NCBI RefSeq assembly: GCF_002250565.1
Contig: NZ_NMVJ01000007.1
Span: 124,001-188,000, forward strand
From: Parenemella sanctibonifatiensis
GTDB taxonomy: Bacteria > Actinomycetota > Actinomycetes > Propionibacteriales > Propionibacteriaceae
Direction: 5' to 3'
Length of the DNA stretch: 64,000 nucleotides
Position numbers and translations under genes: made by a program. Each line of letters opens with the position of its first letter. The first letter of the stretch is position 1. This document shows positions 8,058 through 16,725 of the stretch, piece by piece. Under the pieces are notes generated by a model that was given only the letters and a program-made list of their open reading frames with translations, made no database searches and had not been told where the DNA came from.

Positions 8058-10274
8058 TCAGCCCAGGTCGAACCGGATCGGTTCGGCCAGCACCCGCGAA
8101 ATGTAGTCATTGCCGTTGCGCCGGTCCAGATCGGCCGCGTACCGTTCCACGATCTCCTGCAAATGAGCCGCCCGCTCCGGGTCGCTCGAGGTCAGCGCTC
8201 GGGCCGCGGCAGCGGTGCTCTCCACCTCCGCCGGGTCGGCAGGATCGACCTCCTCGAAGATCGCCTCGATCGCCTGAGCCTGCAGCTCCGGCAGCGGCGC
8301 CGCCGCCTCCAGCAGGTATGCCGGAGTCTGGACCAGCTCCTCGAAACCATGCTCGTCAGCCACCCGTTGCACCAACTCAGCGCCACTCGGATCACCGTCG
8401 CGTACCGCCAACCATCCCTCCAGCAGCTGAGCCCGCTGCCCTGCGCGGTCCTCGACCAGCGTCGGCTTCAGCTTGATCAGCAGTTCGGCCGCCCACCTCG
8501 TCGACAGCGGCAGCAGCAGCGCAATCATCGCCACTTCGAGCTCCACAGCGTCGACCTGGCCGTCCTCGCCCTCTCGCTTCAGTGTCCGCTGCAGGAGCGG
8601 CGGCAAGCCACCAATGCCGTCATGGTCGCCGGTGCGCACCGCACGCTCCAGGCGCGCCAGCACCACCGGCGCCAAGGGCAACCCCTCCGCGTCACGGATC
8701 CGCTCCTCGGTGTCGATGAGGTCGTCAATTCGCTCCAGACTGATGCCGGGCAACCACAGCGCCATCGACACCATCGGCCCGAACAGGCCCTGGCTGGCGG
8801 TGATCATGTCCTCCTCGGCGCCCTCCAGCCCATGCCGCAGGGTGCACTGCTGGAGCTGCTCGAACGCCCCAACCGCGCCCTCCCAGTCTTCCGCCTCTGC
8901 GTACGTCAACACCGCCATCAGCTCGGCCGCGTGGGCGACCATGGTGGACTTCAGCGTCTCCCCCAACGCGGCCAGTTGCCACGAAACCGACACGGACTCG
9001 GGCCCGGCCTCGACTGCGGCCCTGGCGGCCTCGTAGGTCTCGAGATACAGGTCCTTCAACATGATCGGAGCATGACTGACGGCCTCCGTACGCCGCGGCA
9101 GCCACCCCGCCAGCAACAGCTTGAGCTCCTCAGAGTCCGCCCACCCCGGCGACAGGTGCCGCAGCCCAACCAGCTCCACCGGTGCGTCCTCATAGGATCG
9201 AGTCGGCTCCGGGAGACCGGCCAACCAGAAGTCCCGCACGATCCGACCGGTCAGGTCCTTGCCGGAGCGTCGGTCGTACGCATCTGCGGCACGCTCGGCT
9301 GCCCGCCGGAGGATGTGCCCCTCGACACCATCGGGGTCAGCCAGGATCCGGTTGCGAGCCAGCGCGGCCAGACGCTCCCACGCGTCTGGCTCGAGCCCGC
9401 AATTCGCCAGGGCGTTGTCCACCGTCGGAAGCGCCGCCTCAGGATGGTTCTCCAGCGTCAGCAGCACCTCCTCGGCAATCGCCTCCCGCGCCAGCACCTC
9501 GGGTGCCAAGTGGTCCAGCAGCAGGTCGGCGATCCGGTCGGCATCGGCCCGGCGGCCCGTCTTGGCGTACAGCGACCCCAACAGGGTGAACAGCGGCAGC
9601 GGACCGTCCTCCAGGTCGGTCAGATCCTCGGCACGGACCTGCAGCGCATCCATCCGCTCTTCCAGGTGACGGGCGGCGTACGCCGGATCGAAGTGACCCA
9701 TGATGGTCACGGTGCGGGCCACCGCGGCACGGTGAGTGGGATTCCACCGGTCGGTCGGCTCGGACTCGACGAGGTTGATCCAATGACGCGCCGCGTCGCC
9801 GTCATCGGCCAACAGAGCCAACTCCGCACGAGCAAAGTGCACGTCGGTGAGCGGCAGCGCTCGCGCACGAACGGCGGCTTCCACCAGATCGATCAGCCGC
9901 TCCCCCTGAGCCAGCGGCAGCGAGGGATCCTCGAAGGACACCACGGCCTCACTCACCGCCGACAGGAACGTTTCGACATTGTCGGCGTGGATGTAGTCCC
10001 CGTACTGGTGCACCAGCTGCATCAACTGGGCGTACTTCTCGATCGCTTCGCGATGCATCCCACCCTGGCTGTAGAGGATCCACTGCTCGCTGCGGGCACT
10101 GGCGGCCAGATGCGGAAACTCCGCCTTCTCACAGTCGAGGATGAAGTCCTCCCAGGCGCGAAGGGTCGCCAAGGACGAGTCCATGGCAGCGATCTCGTGG
10201 CGCCGGGTGAACAGCGGGCCGACGATCGCGGCCTCCTCCTCGGTCAGCGCGTCCCGGTCGGTGAAGCTGATCAT
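8058..10274 (-). CDS. Large alpha-helical TPR-like protein coupled to Hsp90
   Basis: 738-residue soluble, almost wholly helical protein, rich in Ala, Leu and Glu, with repeated helix-turn-helix-like units such as EWILYSQGGMHREAIEKYAQ near residue 85 and SLYAKTGRRADADRIADLLL near residue 230. It looks like a degenerate TPR/alpha-solenoid scaffold. There is no signal or membrane segment. It starts 12 nt behind the Hsp90 stop, with a GGAG ribosome site inside that gap, so the two are co-translated. I infer a partner or co-chaperone role for the Hsp90, but no family name is recognised. Confidence 0.75.
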   Translation of the reverse strand: MISFTDRDALTEEEAAIVGPLFTRRHEIAAMDSSLATLRAWEDFILDCEKAEFPHLAASARSEQWILYSQGGMHREAIEKYAQLMQLVHQYGDYIHADNVETFLSAVSEAVVSFEDPSLPLAQGERLIDLVEAAVRARALPLTDVHFARAELALLADDGDAARHWINLVESEPTDRWNPTHRAAVARTVTIMGHFDPAYAARHLEERMDALQVRAEDLTDLEDGPLPLFTLLGSLYAKTGRRADADRIADLLLDHLAPEVLAREAIAEEVLLTLENHPEAALPTVDNALANCGLEPDAWERLAALARNRILADPDGVEGHILRRAAERAADAYDRRSGKDLTGRIVRDFWLAGLPEPTRSYEDAPVELVGLRHLSPGWADSEELKLLLAGWLPRRTEAVSHAPIMLKDLYLETYEAARAAVEAGPESVSVSWQLAALGETLKSTMVAHAAELMAVLTYAEAEDWEGAVGAFEQLQQCTLRHGLEGAEEDMITASQGLFGPMVSMALWLPGISLERIDDLIDTEERIRDAEGLPLAPVVLARLERAVRTGDHDGIGGLPPLLQRTLKREGEDGQVDAVELEVAMIALLLPLSTRWAAELLIKLKPTLVEDRAGQRAQLLEGWLAVRDGDPSGAELVQRVADEHGFEELVQTPAYLLEAAAPLPELQAQAIEAIFEEVDPADPAEVESTAAAARALTSSDPERAAHLQEIVERYAADLDRRNGNDYISRVLAEPIRFDLG

Positions 10275-10286
10275 CAGATCTCCTGA

Positions 10287-12071
10287 TCACTGGTCACGGT
10301 GCTGGTCCTGGTTGGTGGTGCCGCCCGCCGACAGCAGCAGGGTCGTCAGGGCGCTGGCCAAATCGGCCTGCTGGGTGGGCTTGAGCCGTTCCCCGCCGGC
10401 CAGCAGGGCGAGCACATACAGGGCCCGGACGGCCGGAGCGCGTACGCCGGCCGCCAGGTCCGCGCCGATCGCCGCGACCGCCTCGGAGCGCAGGTTGAGG
10501 ATCAGCTTGGCCCGGCGATCGGGTTGCTCTGCGGTGAAGAACTCCGCCCAGGGATCGGCGTCCTCGGTGGACACGAAACCGGTGCCGCCGCCCAGGTGCA
10601 GCGACATCACCGATGCCGGCGCGAAGTCGCGCACCTCCACCGCGATGTCATCATCGGCGAGCTCTTGGGTGGCGGCGGAGCGGACCACGTCAGCGAGTGC
10701 GGCGCGGTCGGCCGGGGGCTCCGGCAGGTCGCCCAGCAGCTTGGCCGGCTCGAACTCCTCCAGCAGCACCTTGCCGCGCTGCTTTCGCAGCCGGTGCAAG
10801 ATCGCGACGCCGTGGGTGTAGCCCCCGTTGATCATGGTCTTGCCCTGGGCCGCGAGCAGTGGGGCGTAGGTCTGGAACTGCTCGTGGGTGGCGGTGTAGA
10901 AGGACTTGGTGGCCAGGTCGATCGCGCGCTTGTTGCCCTGACTGGTCTCCCACAAGTAATTGCGCGCGACGAAGTCGAGCATGTCGTCGTCGCCGAGGGC
11001 CATCGCGAGCAGACTCTGGTGGTGGGCCGCCATGAAGTCCGCGAAGGCGTGGGGTCGCTCCATGGCTGCCCGCTCGATGCCGTCTCGGATCTGCTGGCCG
11101 ATCTCCTCGCGGACCGCGGTCACCGAGTCGCCCTCCTGCAGGGACTCCCGGGAAGCCGTCAGCGGCAGGTCGCCGGCTTCGATGGCGAGGTTGACGAAGG
11201 TCGCCCAGGTCGGGGCCAGCTGGGTGTTCTGGTCCGAGACGAACATCCCGTGCGAATAGACCATGTCGCCGCTGCGGTGCGAGCCGCCGGTACGGTTGCC
11301 GATGAAGGCCAATCCCCGCACCCCGGCCGCCGGGACCTGGACCGGGAAGCCCAGGATCGTGCCGGTCCCGAACTTCTCCTCGCACCACGCGAAGGCCTCC
11401 TCGGGTGGCAGCTGCCACGGCGGCGTACGGGTGCTCACCAGCAAGGGCGGATGCTCCGGCGCGCCTTCCCTGGCCAGGTGGTGCAGCATGATCGGGCCGG
11501 GCAGCAGGCTGGCGAACTGTTCGGCCAGCAACCGGACCCGGTCATAACTCACCCAGCTGCTCTCCCCGTGACGGGCGTGGACGCGTACCTCCGAACCGGG
11601 CTCGGACAGGGGCTCCGGTGCGGGGCCCACCGAGAAGGTGCCATCCCCGTAGCCCACCCACAGCATCGTCTCCGCCTCCGGCGTACGCGCGCTGCGCGAG
11701 CGGACCTCGATCCGGTCCGCCACCAGGAAGCAGGACAGCAGGCCGATCCCGAACTGGCCCAAGAACTCGCGGCGGGCGCTCACCAACTGCTCACGTTTGC
11801 TGGAGGCACCGATGGTGGCCAGCAGGCTGCGGGACTCCTCCTCGGTCAGCCCGATGCCGTTGTCGCGCACCACCAGAGCTTGGTTGACGTCATCGACGAC
11901 CAGCTCGATCCGGCCCTGCCAGGTCCCGGTGTCCCCCAGTGCGATCCGGGCCACGACGGCGTCGCGGGCGTTCTGGATCAGCTCGCGTACGTAGACGCGG
12001 GGACTGGAGTAGAGGTGGTGGGACAGGATCTCGACGACGCCGCGGAGATTGACCTGGAAGTTCTCCTTCAC
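10287..12071 (-). CDS. Hsp90-family ATPase
   Basis: About 594 residues. The N-terminal GHKL domain is clear: VRELIQNARDAV (the Glu/Asn that binds ATP-Mg), VRDNGIGLTEEE, IGASSKR and GQFGIGLLSCFLVADR. The rest follows a divergent HtpG-like middle domain (YSHGMFVSDQNTQLAPTW, LTASRESLQEGDSV) and a short C-terminal domain. It is somewhat shorter than E. coli HtpG and belongs to a divergent Hsp90 branch, so I do not assign htpG. The GTG at 12071 (VKENFQVNLRGVVEIL) is chosen because the upstream extension is not Hsp90-like. Divergent from a TPR gene. Confidence 0.88.
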   Translation of the reverse strand: MKENFQVNLRGVVEILSHHLYSSPRVYVRELIQNARDAVVARIALGDTGTWQGRIELVVDDVNQALVVRDNGIGLTEEESRSLLATIGASSKREQLVSARREFLGQFGIGLLSCFLVADRIEVRSRSARTPEAETMLWVGYGDGTFSVGPAPEPLSEPGSEVRVHARHGESSWVSYDRVRLLAEQFASLLPGPIMLHHLAREGAPEHPPLLVSTRTPPWQLPPEEAFAWCEEKFGTGTILGFPVQVPAAGVRGLAFIGNRTGGSHRSGDMVYSHGMFVSDQNTQLAPTWATFVNLAIEAGDLPLTASRESLQEGDSVTAVREEIGQQIRDGIERAAMERPHAFADFMAAHHQSLLAMALGDDDMLDFVARNYLWETSQGNKRAIDLATKSFYTATHEQFQTYAPLLAAQGKTMINGGYTHGVAILHRLRKQRGKVLLEEFEPAKLLGDLPEPPADRAALADVVRSAATQELADDDIAVEVRDFAPASVMSLHLGGGTGFVSTEDADPWAEFFTAEQPDRRAKLILNLRSEAVAAIGADLAAGVRAPAVRALYVLALLAGGERLKPTQQADLASALTTLLLSAGGTTNQDQHRDQ

Positions 12072-12152
12072 CACACCATCGTCCCTGCAACCAATGCTGG
12101 CGCGCAATGCACGCCTGGGGAATACCCCTGGGGGGTAGGTCGTTGACCTGCC

Positions 12153-12494
12153 ATGAACAGCACCCATCTGACCTTCGAGTTCGCCAAGGCCGCCTTCGAC
12201 CAGAAGCAGTACCGCGAGGCGATCGACCTGTTGGACCGGGTGTTGGCGGATGAACCGGACAGCACCTCGGTCCTGGAGTTGCGCGCTCGAGCACACTTCC
12301 ACCGAGCCGGGCTGCCCAAGGCCGAGGCCGACATCCGCCGCCTCCTCGAGCTGGAGCCCACCAGCGCGTACGCCAGCGAACTGCTGGCCCGCGTCCTGGA
12401 GCGGCAGTCCCGTCACGACGAAGCCGCTGCCGTACGCCGGCGCCTCGCCGCCCTCACCGGTGACGAGAAGCACCTGGTGAGCCGCGAGTACTGA
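12153..12494 (+). CDS. Tetratricopeptide-repeat protein
   Basis: 113-residue protein made of about three TPR units: AKAAFDQKQYREAIDLLDRV, RARAHFHRAGLPKAEADIRR and LLARVLERQSRHDEAAAVRR. It is cytoplasmic and lacks a signal. It starts 81 nt from the Hsp90 gene on the opposite strand, so a shared promoter region is likely. TPR proteins often dock on chaperones, which makes an Hsp90 link attractive but unproven. Confidence 0.85.
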   Translation: MNSTHLTFEFAKAAFDQKQYREAIDLLDRVLADEPDSTSVLELRARAHFHRAGLPKAEADIRRLLELEPTSAYASELLARVLERQSRHDEAAAVRRRLAALTGDEKHLVSREY

Positions 12495-12526
12495 GCGGAT
12501 CCCGCCCGCAGACGACGGATCCCACA

Positions 12527-12628
12527 GAAAACCGCGCCCCACCCGCTGCTGCGCGCAATGCGTGCAGTCGATTCCACGAGAGGCTTGTTTCCGGGCCTCC
12601 CAACGGATCGACTGCACGTCTTGCGCGC
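12527..12628. repeat. Palindromic repeat family A, copy 1, beside a family-C half element
   Basis: Between two convergent genes. 12527-12541 reads GAAAACCGCGCCCCA, identical to an arm of the family-C repeats. The family-A palindrome follows: left arm 12551-12575 (GCGCGCAATGCGTGCAGTCG then ATTCC) pairs with right arm 12605-12628 (GGATCGACTGCACGTC then TTGCGCGC). An inner AGGC/GCCT stem lies in the loop. The position suits a bidirectional terminator. Confidence 0.75.
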
Positions 12629-12662
12629 GGATCCGGAGGTACGCCGGGGCCCGGCCTCGTCC

Positions 12663-14096
12663 TCAGTGGGCGGGGGCCGGAGCGCCCTCCACGTCGGCGA
12701 CCGCGGTGGGGTAGCGGAAGCTGAGCACGACCACGGCGCAGGTCATGCCGGCCGCGACCAGGAAAGCCACTTGCTGATTGCTGAGAGCCATCACCGTGAC
12801 GAGCAACGCGGCCCCGGCGGCCCCAGCGACCTGCTGGATCGTGCTGAGCAGCGCTGAGCCGTGGGCGTACAGGTGGGTGGGCAGGTCGTTCAGGGTGACG
12901 GCGAAGGTCGGCGTGAAGACCGCCGCCAGGCCCAGGCTCATCACGACGTGCATCAGAATCAGCAGCACCAGCGCAGTGGTGGCCTGCGCTGTGGACATCA
13001 CGGCGAGCATCACCGCGACCACGATCGAGCCGGGCACCACCACGACCCGCGGGCCGAACCGGTCGACGATCCGGCCGATCACGGGACCCAGCACTCCCAT
13101 CGCCAGACCGCCGGGCAGCAGCATCCGGCCGGCGACGTCCGGGGTCAGGCCGCGCTCGCCCTGCAGGAACAGTGGCCACAGCATCGCCACCCCCATCAAC
13201 GCGGCGAAACCGACCGACATCACGATGACGCCGAGCCGGAAGGTCGGCACCTCAAAACAGCGCAGGTCCAGCAGCGGGCCGGCACCGGACTCCAGCCGCC
13301 GCTGCCGCCACACGAATCCGACCAGGCCACCGGCGGCGAGGATGATGCCGATCACCAGTTGCGGGCTCAGACCACCGGCGATCTGGTTGAGTGCGTACAC
13401 GACGCCGCCGAAGCCGAAGGCCGACAGGATCACCGACGCGATGTCGACGTTGCGGGTCTCCCGTTCGCCGACGTCGCGGACCAGCAGGCCGCCGATGACC
13501 AGCGCCACCAAGGCGATCGGCAGCACCGCCCAGAAGAGGAACGGCCAGTCGAAGTAGCGCAGGATCTCGCCGGCCGCGGTCGGCCCCAACGCGGGGGCGA
13601 CCGAGATGACCATGGACACGACACCCATCACCTGACCACGACGTCGCTTGGGCGTGGTCTCCATCACGGTGGTCATCAGCAACGGCATCATCACCGCGGT
13701 GCCGGCGCCCTGGATCACTCGGGCAGCGACGAGCATCTCAAAACCGCTCGCGATGCCGCCGGTGACGGTGCCGGTGCTGAAGGTGATCATCGCCACCAGG
13801 AACATGGTCCGGGTGCCGAATCGGGTCAGCAGGAAGCCCGAGACGGGAATCACCACCGCCATCGTCAGCAGGAAGGCGGTGGTGAGCCACTGTCCCTGGG
13901 CGGCGGTGATGCCCAGCGACTTCATCAAGGTGTCCAGCGCCAGCGACATGATCGTCTCGTTGAGGATCACCACGAAGGCAGCGCACAGCAGTAGCCACAC
14001 GACCATCGGGATCCGGTCGCGGCTGGCTGAAGGGCTGGTCACAGCGGGGCTCTCGGCCAGTTGGGACTGGCCCGAGGGGGGTGGAGCGGAATTCAC
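12663..14096 (-). CDS. MFS drug:H+ antiporter, DHA2 family
   Basis: 477-residue major-facilitator exporter with about 14 membrane helices. Family signs include FVVILNETIMSLALDTLMKS in the first helix, GQWLTTAFLLTMAVVIPVSG in the second, the motif LTRFGTRTMFL between helices, and the antiporter motif C-like RVIQGAGTAVMMPLLMTTVM. It likely pumps a lipophilic or cationic compound out of the cell using the proton gradient. The GTG at 14096 is the longest plausible start. No regulator is adjacent. Confidence 0.88.
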   Translation of the reverse strand: MNSAPPPSGQSQLAESPAVTSPSASRDRIPMVVWLLLCAAFVVILNETIMSLALDTLMKSLGITAAQGQWLTTAFLLTMAVVIPVSGFLLTRFGTRTMFLVAMITFSTGTVTGGIASGFEMLVAARVIQGAGTAVMMPLLMTTVMETTPKRRRGQVMGVVSMVISVAPALGPTAAGEILRYFDWPFLFWAVLPIALVALVIGGLLVRDVGERETRNVDIASVILSAFGFGGVVYALNQIAGGLSPQLVIGIILAAGGLVGFVWRQRRLESGAGPLLDLRCFEVPTFRLGVIVMSVGFAALMGVAMLWPLFLQGERGLTPDVAGRMLLPGGLAMGVLGPVIGRIVDRFGPRVVVVPGSIVVAVMLAVMSTAQATTALVLLILMHVVMSLGLAAVFTPTFAVTLNDLPTHLYAHGSALLSTIQQVAGAAGAALLVTVMALSNQQVAFLVAAGMTCAVVVLSFRYPTAVADVEGAPAPAH

Positions 14097-14439
14097 GAGC
14101 CAAGACTAGGTGAGATGCGCAACAACCGCGTGGCTTTTTTCGACATCCGCACGCCGGCGCGAACAACACCAGGCATTGCGGGCACGCTCGTGGCAGGAAC
14201 CCCGGGGAACGAGGTGTCGGCGACAAGGCACGGCCAAGAAGGAAAGCCCGTGAAGCCAAGGATTGGCACCCCGGAATGGTCAGAGCCGGCATCTCGGCCA
14301 CCCCCGCAACCTCGCTGGGATCGCCTTGCCGGCTCTGGCCACTCAAGCTAGCCGCGCTTCATCGGACGCGCCAGAGACCGAGTGAAGCTCTTGGGAAGTT
14401 CACAGCTTCGGCGCCGGCGTACGCACTGCCTGACCTGCA
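14097..14439. other. Non-coding spacer upstream of the MFS gene
   Basis: About 340 nt with no plausible coding frame in either strand. It must contain the MFS promoter on the minus strand, but no strong hexamers stand out. The right part of the intergenic region (14440-14642) is filled by repeat families D and C, listed separately. Confidence 0.6.
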
Positions 14440-14522
14440 CAACTACAGCATCGCGTAGCTGCGCGCCCGATTCGGCCCAGATCACCTGCCCAACTACAGC
14501 ATCCCGTAGTTGCGCACCCGAT
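14440..14522. repeat. Paired 32-nt repeat, family D
   Basis: Two copies of a 32-nt unit, 14440-14471 and 14491-14522, agree at 29 of 32 positions and are 51 nt apart. Each begins CAACTACAGCATC and ends GCCCGAT or ACCCGAT, and each is itself a small stem-loop (AACTAC with GTAGTT in copy 2, GTAGCT in copy 1). With only two copies and an intervening 19 nt, this is not a CRISPR array. Confidence 0.75.
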
Positions 14523-14562
14523 CCGCGGCCCTGGGGAGGCTGCGGCCAACCCCGGTGCCCAC

Positions 14563-14621
14563 CGAAACCGCGCCCCAGCGGCGGTAGGTCGCAAATAAGC
14601 CGACCTACCCCCGCTGGGGCG
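14563..14621. repeat. Palindromic repeat family C, copy 1 (likely terminator)
   Basis: A 21-bp near-perfect stem: 14571-14591 (CGCCCCAGCGGCGGTAGGTC then G) pairs with 14601-14621, with one mismatch and a 9-nt loop CAAATAAGC. It starts 22 nt beyond the stop of the sugar operon on the minus strand and is followed by a short T-rich stretch on both sides (GGTTTCGG on minus, GGTTCTTCT on plus). It probably ends the operon transcript. The flank CGAAACCGCGCCCCAGCGG recurs at 12527 and 43017-43035. Confidence 0.8.
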
Positions 14622-14642
14622 GGTTCTTCTACACCACCAGAC

Positions 14643-15575
14643 TCAGAAGTCGCCCTCGGCGATCAGGGGGCGCAGCTCCCGGTACGCGATCCGCAGCCCT
14701 TCGCAGACCTTGGGCTCGGTGCCGCCCCACATCGGGTCCTCGTGCTCCACCGACAGGGTGCCGTTGAAGCCGACCTCATAGAGGCGGTCCACGACCCGAT
14801 TCCAGTCGACGATGCCGCGGCCGGGGATCCGGAACCGCCACCAGCCCATGTCCCAGGGGTTGTCGCCCTTGTCGACCAGCCCGAAGAAGCCGTACTGGTT
14901 GCGCTTGCGGGGAAAGATCTCCAGGTCCTTGGCCTGCGCGTGCACGATGTACTCCGCGAACGGCGCGATCGTCTCCACCGGATCGATGCCGATCCAGGTC
15001 AGGTGGCTCGGGTCCCAGTTGAGATAGAAACCGAGGTCCTTGCACATCCATTCCCACAGCTCCGGGCTGTACGCGATGTTGCCCGGGTAGCCGTCGGGGT
15101 GCCAGCCCTCCATGACGCAGTTCTCGACGATCAGCTTGATGTCGCGCTCGCCTGCGTAGTCCACCAGCTCCGGCAACACCTTCTCCGCCTCGACCATGTT
15201 TTCCTTGACGGACTTGGTGTTGTCCCGTCCCAGGAAGGTGCCGACGTAAGGGACGCCGAGGTCCTGGGCGACGTCGATGCAGGCCTTCAGGTGGGTCCGC
15301 ACCTCCTCGCGCTTGGCGGGGTCCTGGTGGAGGTTGTTCTCGTAGTAGGCGAAGGCCGAGATCTCCAGGCCGGTACGTTCCAGCAGCGCCTGGGTCTCTT
15401 CCTTGGCAGCTCCGTCCCAGTCAGCGATCGGCAGGTGGCTGGCCTCGAACTCGCGGCCACCGACCTTGGGCCACACGGCCACCTCGAGGCGTTCATAACC
15501 GGTCTCGACGGCGAAGTCGGCGCACTGGGCCAGGCTCCAGCCGGGCAGGCAGGCGGTGAGCATTCCGAGTTTCAT
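14643..15575 (-). CDS. Sugar phosphate isomerase/epimerase (xylose isomerase-like TIM barrel)
   Basis: 310-residue AP-endonuclease-2/xylose-isomerase-like barrel. Likely metal ligands sit in LIVENCVMEGWH (Glu), NWDPSHLTWIGID (Asp, His), VHAQAKDLE (His) and LSVEHEDPMW (Glu). Such proteins isomerise or dehydrate keto-sugars. It is the last gene of a four-gene operon, one nucleotide behind the dehydrogenase stop, and is followed by the family-C hairpin. Substrate unknown; the neighbouring dehydrogenases suggest a 3-keto-sugar or inositol-type intermediate. Confidence 0.85.
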   Translation of the reverse strand: MKLGMLTACLPGWSLAQCADFAVETGYERLEVAVWPKVGGREFEASHLPIADWDGAAKEETQALLERTGLEISAFAYYENNLHQDPAKREEVRTHLKACIDVAQDLGVPYVGTFLGRDNTKSVKENMVEAEKVLPELVDYAGERDIKLIVENCVMEGWHPDGYPGNIAYSPELWEWMCKDLGFYLNWDPSHLTWIGIDPVETIAPFAEYIVHAQAKDLEIFPRKRNQYGFFGLVDKGDNPWDMGWWRFRIPGRGIVDWNRVVDRLYEVGFNGTLSVEHEDPMWGGTEPKVCEGLRIAYRELRPLIAEGDF

Positions 15576-15576
15576 G

Positions 15577-16725
15577 TCAGTTCTCCTCTGCGGTGAAGGT
15601 CGGGATGGTCGTCCAGGCGCCCGCCGCGGCGGACTCCAGGACGGTTGCGGTGACGGCAGCGGTACGCAGGCCGTCGGCGAAGGTCGGCAGTCCCTCGCGC
15701 CACTCGCCGCGGGCCGCGGCATAGGTGTCGGCGACGAAGGCGTCGAACGCGTCGGCATAGCCCTGCGCGTGCCCGGACGGGATCTTCGACAGCCGAGCCA
15801 CGTCCTCGCTGCCGAGCCCGGCGTCGCGGGCCAGCCGGTCAAAGCCGGTCTCCCCGCCGAGCCACGCAAACTCGGGCTGTTCCTGGTCGAAGACGGCCGA
15901 CTTCTGGGCGCCGTCGAGTTCGAACCAGAGCCGGTTCTTCCGTCCGGCCGACAGCTGCGAGATCGTCGCATTCGCCAGCAACCCGTTGGAGTCGCGCAGC
16001 ATCAGGATCGCCGAGTCCTCGGTGGTGACGTCGACCAGATCGCCGCCGCCTTCGCCGGAGAACGCTGCCGCCGAGCCACTGGGCCGCTGCGGGATCGCAA
16101 TCGAGGTGGCCGCGACGAGTTCGGTGAAACGTACGCCGGCGACCCACTCGACCAGGTCGATCCAGTGCGATCCGATGTCACCGAACGCCCGCGAAGCGCC
16201 GCCCTGGGCCGGATCCGTACGCCAGGTGGCCACCTCCGGGCTGAGCATCCAGTCCTGCAGGTAGGAGCCGTGGATCAGGTTCCAGGCACCGAACTCGCCG
16301 GCCTGGACCCGGGCCCGCAGCTCCCGGATGATCGCGTGGAAGCGGTAGACGAACGGCACCGTCGCGACCCGGTCGGAGGCCTCGGCGGCCGCGGCCATCT
16401 CCTTGGCCTGCGCCAGATCCAGACCCAACGGCTTCTCACACACCACATGCTTGCCGGCCGCCAACGCATCCAGCGCAAACCGGTGGTGGGTGGCATTCGG
16501 GGTGGCGATGTGGACCACGTCGACGGTGTCATCGGCCAGCACTGCGGCGAGGCCCGGATAGCCGGTCACGCCCCAGTCGGCGGCCACCTCGGCGGATCGC
16601 GCCGGTGAGGAGGCGAGCACCCCGCGTACGGTCGCCCCGGCCAGTAGCGCGCCGCGGCGATGCAGCGCCGAGATCATCCCGGCGCCGCAGATCGCCACGT
16701 TCAGGCCGGCTCCTGGCAGGGTCAC
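15577..16725 (-). CDS. Gfo/Idh/MocA-family oxidoreductase
   Basis: 382-residue NAD(P)-dependent sugar dehydrogenase. The Rossmann fold starts LNVAICGAGMISALHRRG; the catalytic-motif region ALAAGKHVVCEKPLGLDL carries the family's EKP Lys; the second domain contains GDIGSHWIDLVEWVAG with the conserved Asp and His. It starts at a GTG overlapping the upstream stop (GTGA at 16722-16725), indicating translational coupling. It is distinct in sequence from its neighbour, so the operon probably oxidises two positions or two substrates. Confidence 0.88.
   Translation of the reverse strand: MTLPGAGLNVAICGAGMISALHRRGALLAGATVRGVLASSPARSAEVAADWGVTGYPGLAAVLADDTVDVVHIATPNATHHRFALDALAAGKHVVCEKPLGLDLAQAKEMAAAAEASDRVATVPFVYRFHAIIRELRARVQAGEFGAWNLIHGSYLQDWMLSPEVATWRTDPAQGGASRAFGDIGSHWIDLVEWVAGVRFTELVAATSIAIPQRPSGSAAAFSGEGGGDLVDVTTEDSAILMLRDSNGLLANATISQLSAGRKNRLWFELDGAQKSAVFDQEQPEFAWLGGETGFDRLARDAGLGSEDVARLSKIPSGHAQGYADAFDAFVADTYAAARGEWREGLPTFADGLRTAAVTATVLESAAAGAWTTIPTFTAEEN

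Noticed and set aside
6750-10286. A 1178-codon open frame on the plus strand
   Set aside because: It runs antisense through the flavin enzyme, deoC and helical-protein genes and has the Arg/Gln/His-rich composition of a shadow frame in high-GC DNA, with no recognisable domain.
10287-12617. A longer Hsp90 with ~180 extra N-terminal residues
   Set aside because: The extension covers the antisense of the TPR gene and is not Hsp90-like. The GTG at 12071 begins the conserved domain.
14440-14522. A minimal CRISPR array
   Set aside because: There are only two copies, imperfect and self-complementary, with a 19-nt gap, and no cas gene lies in the window.
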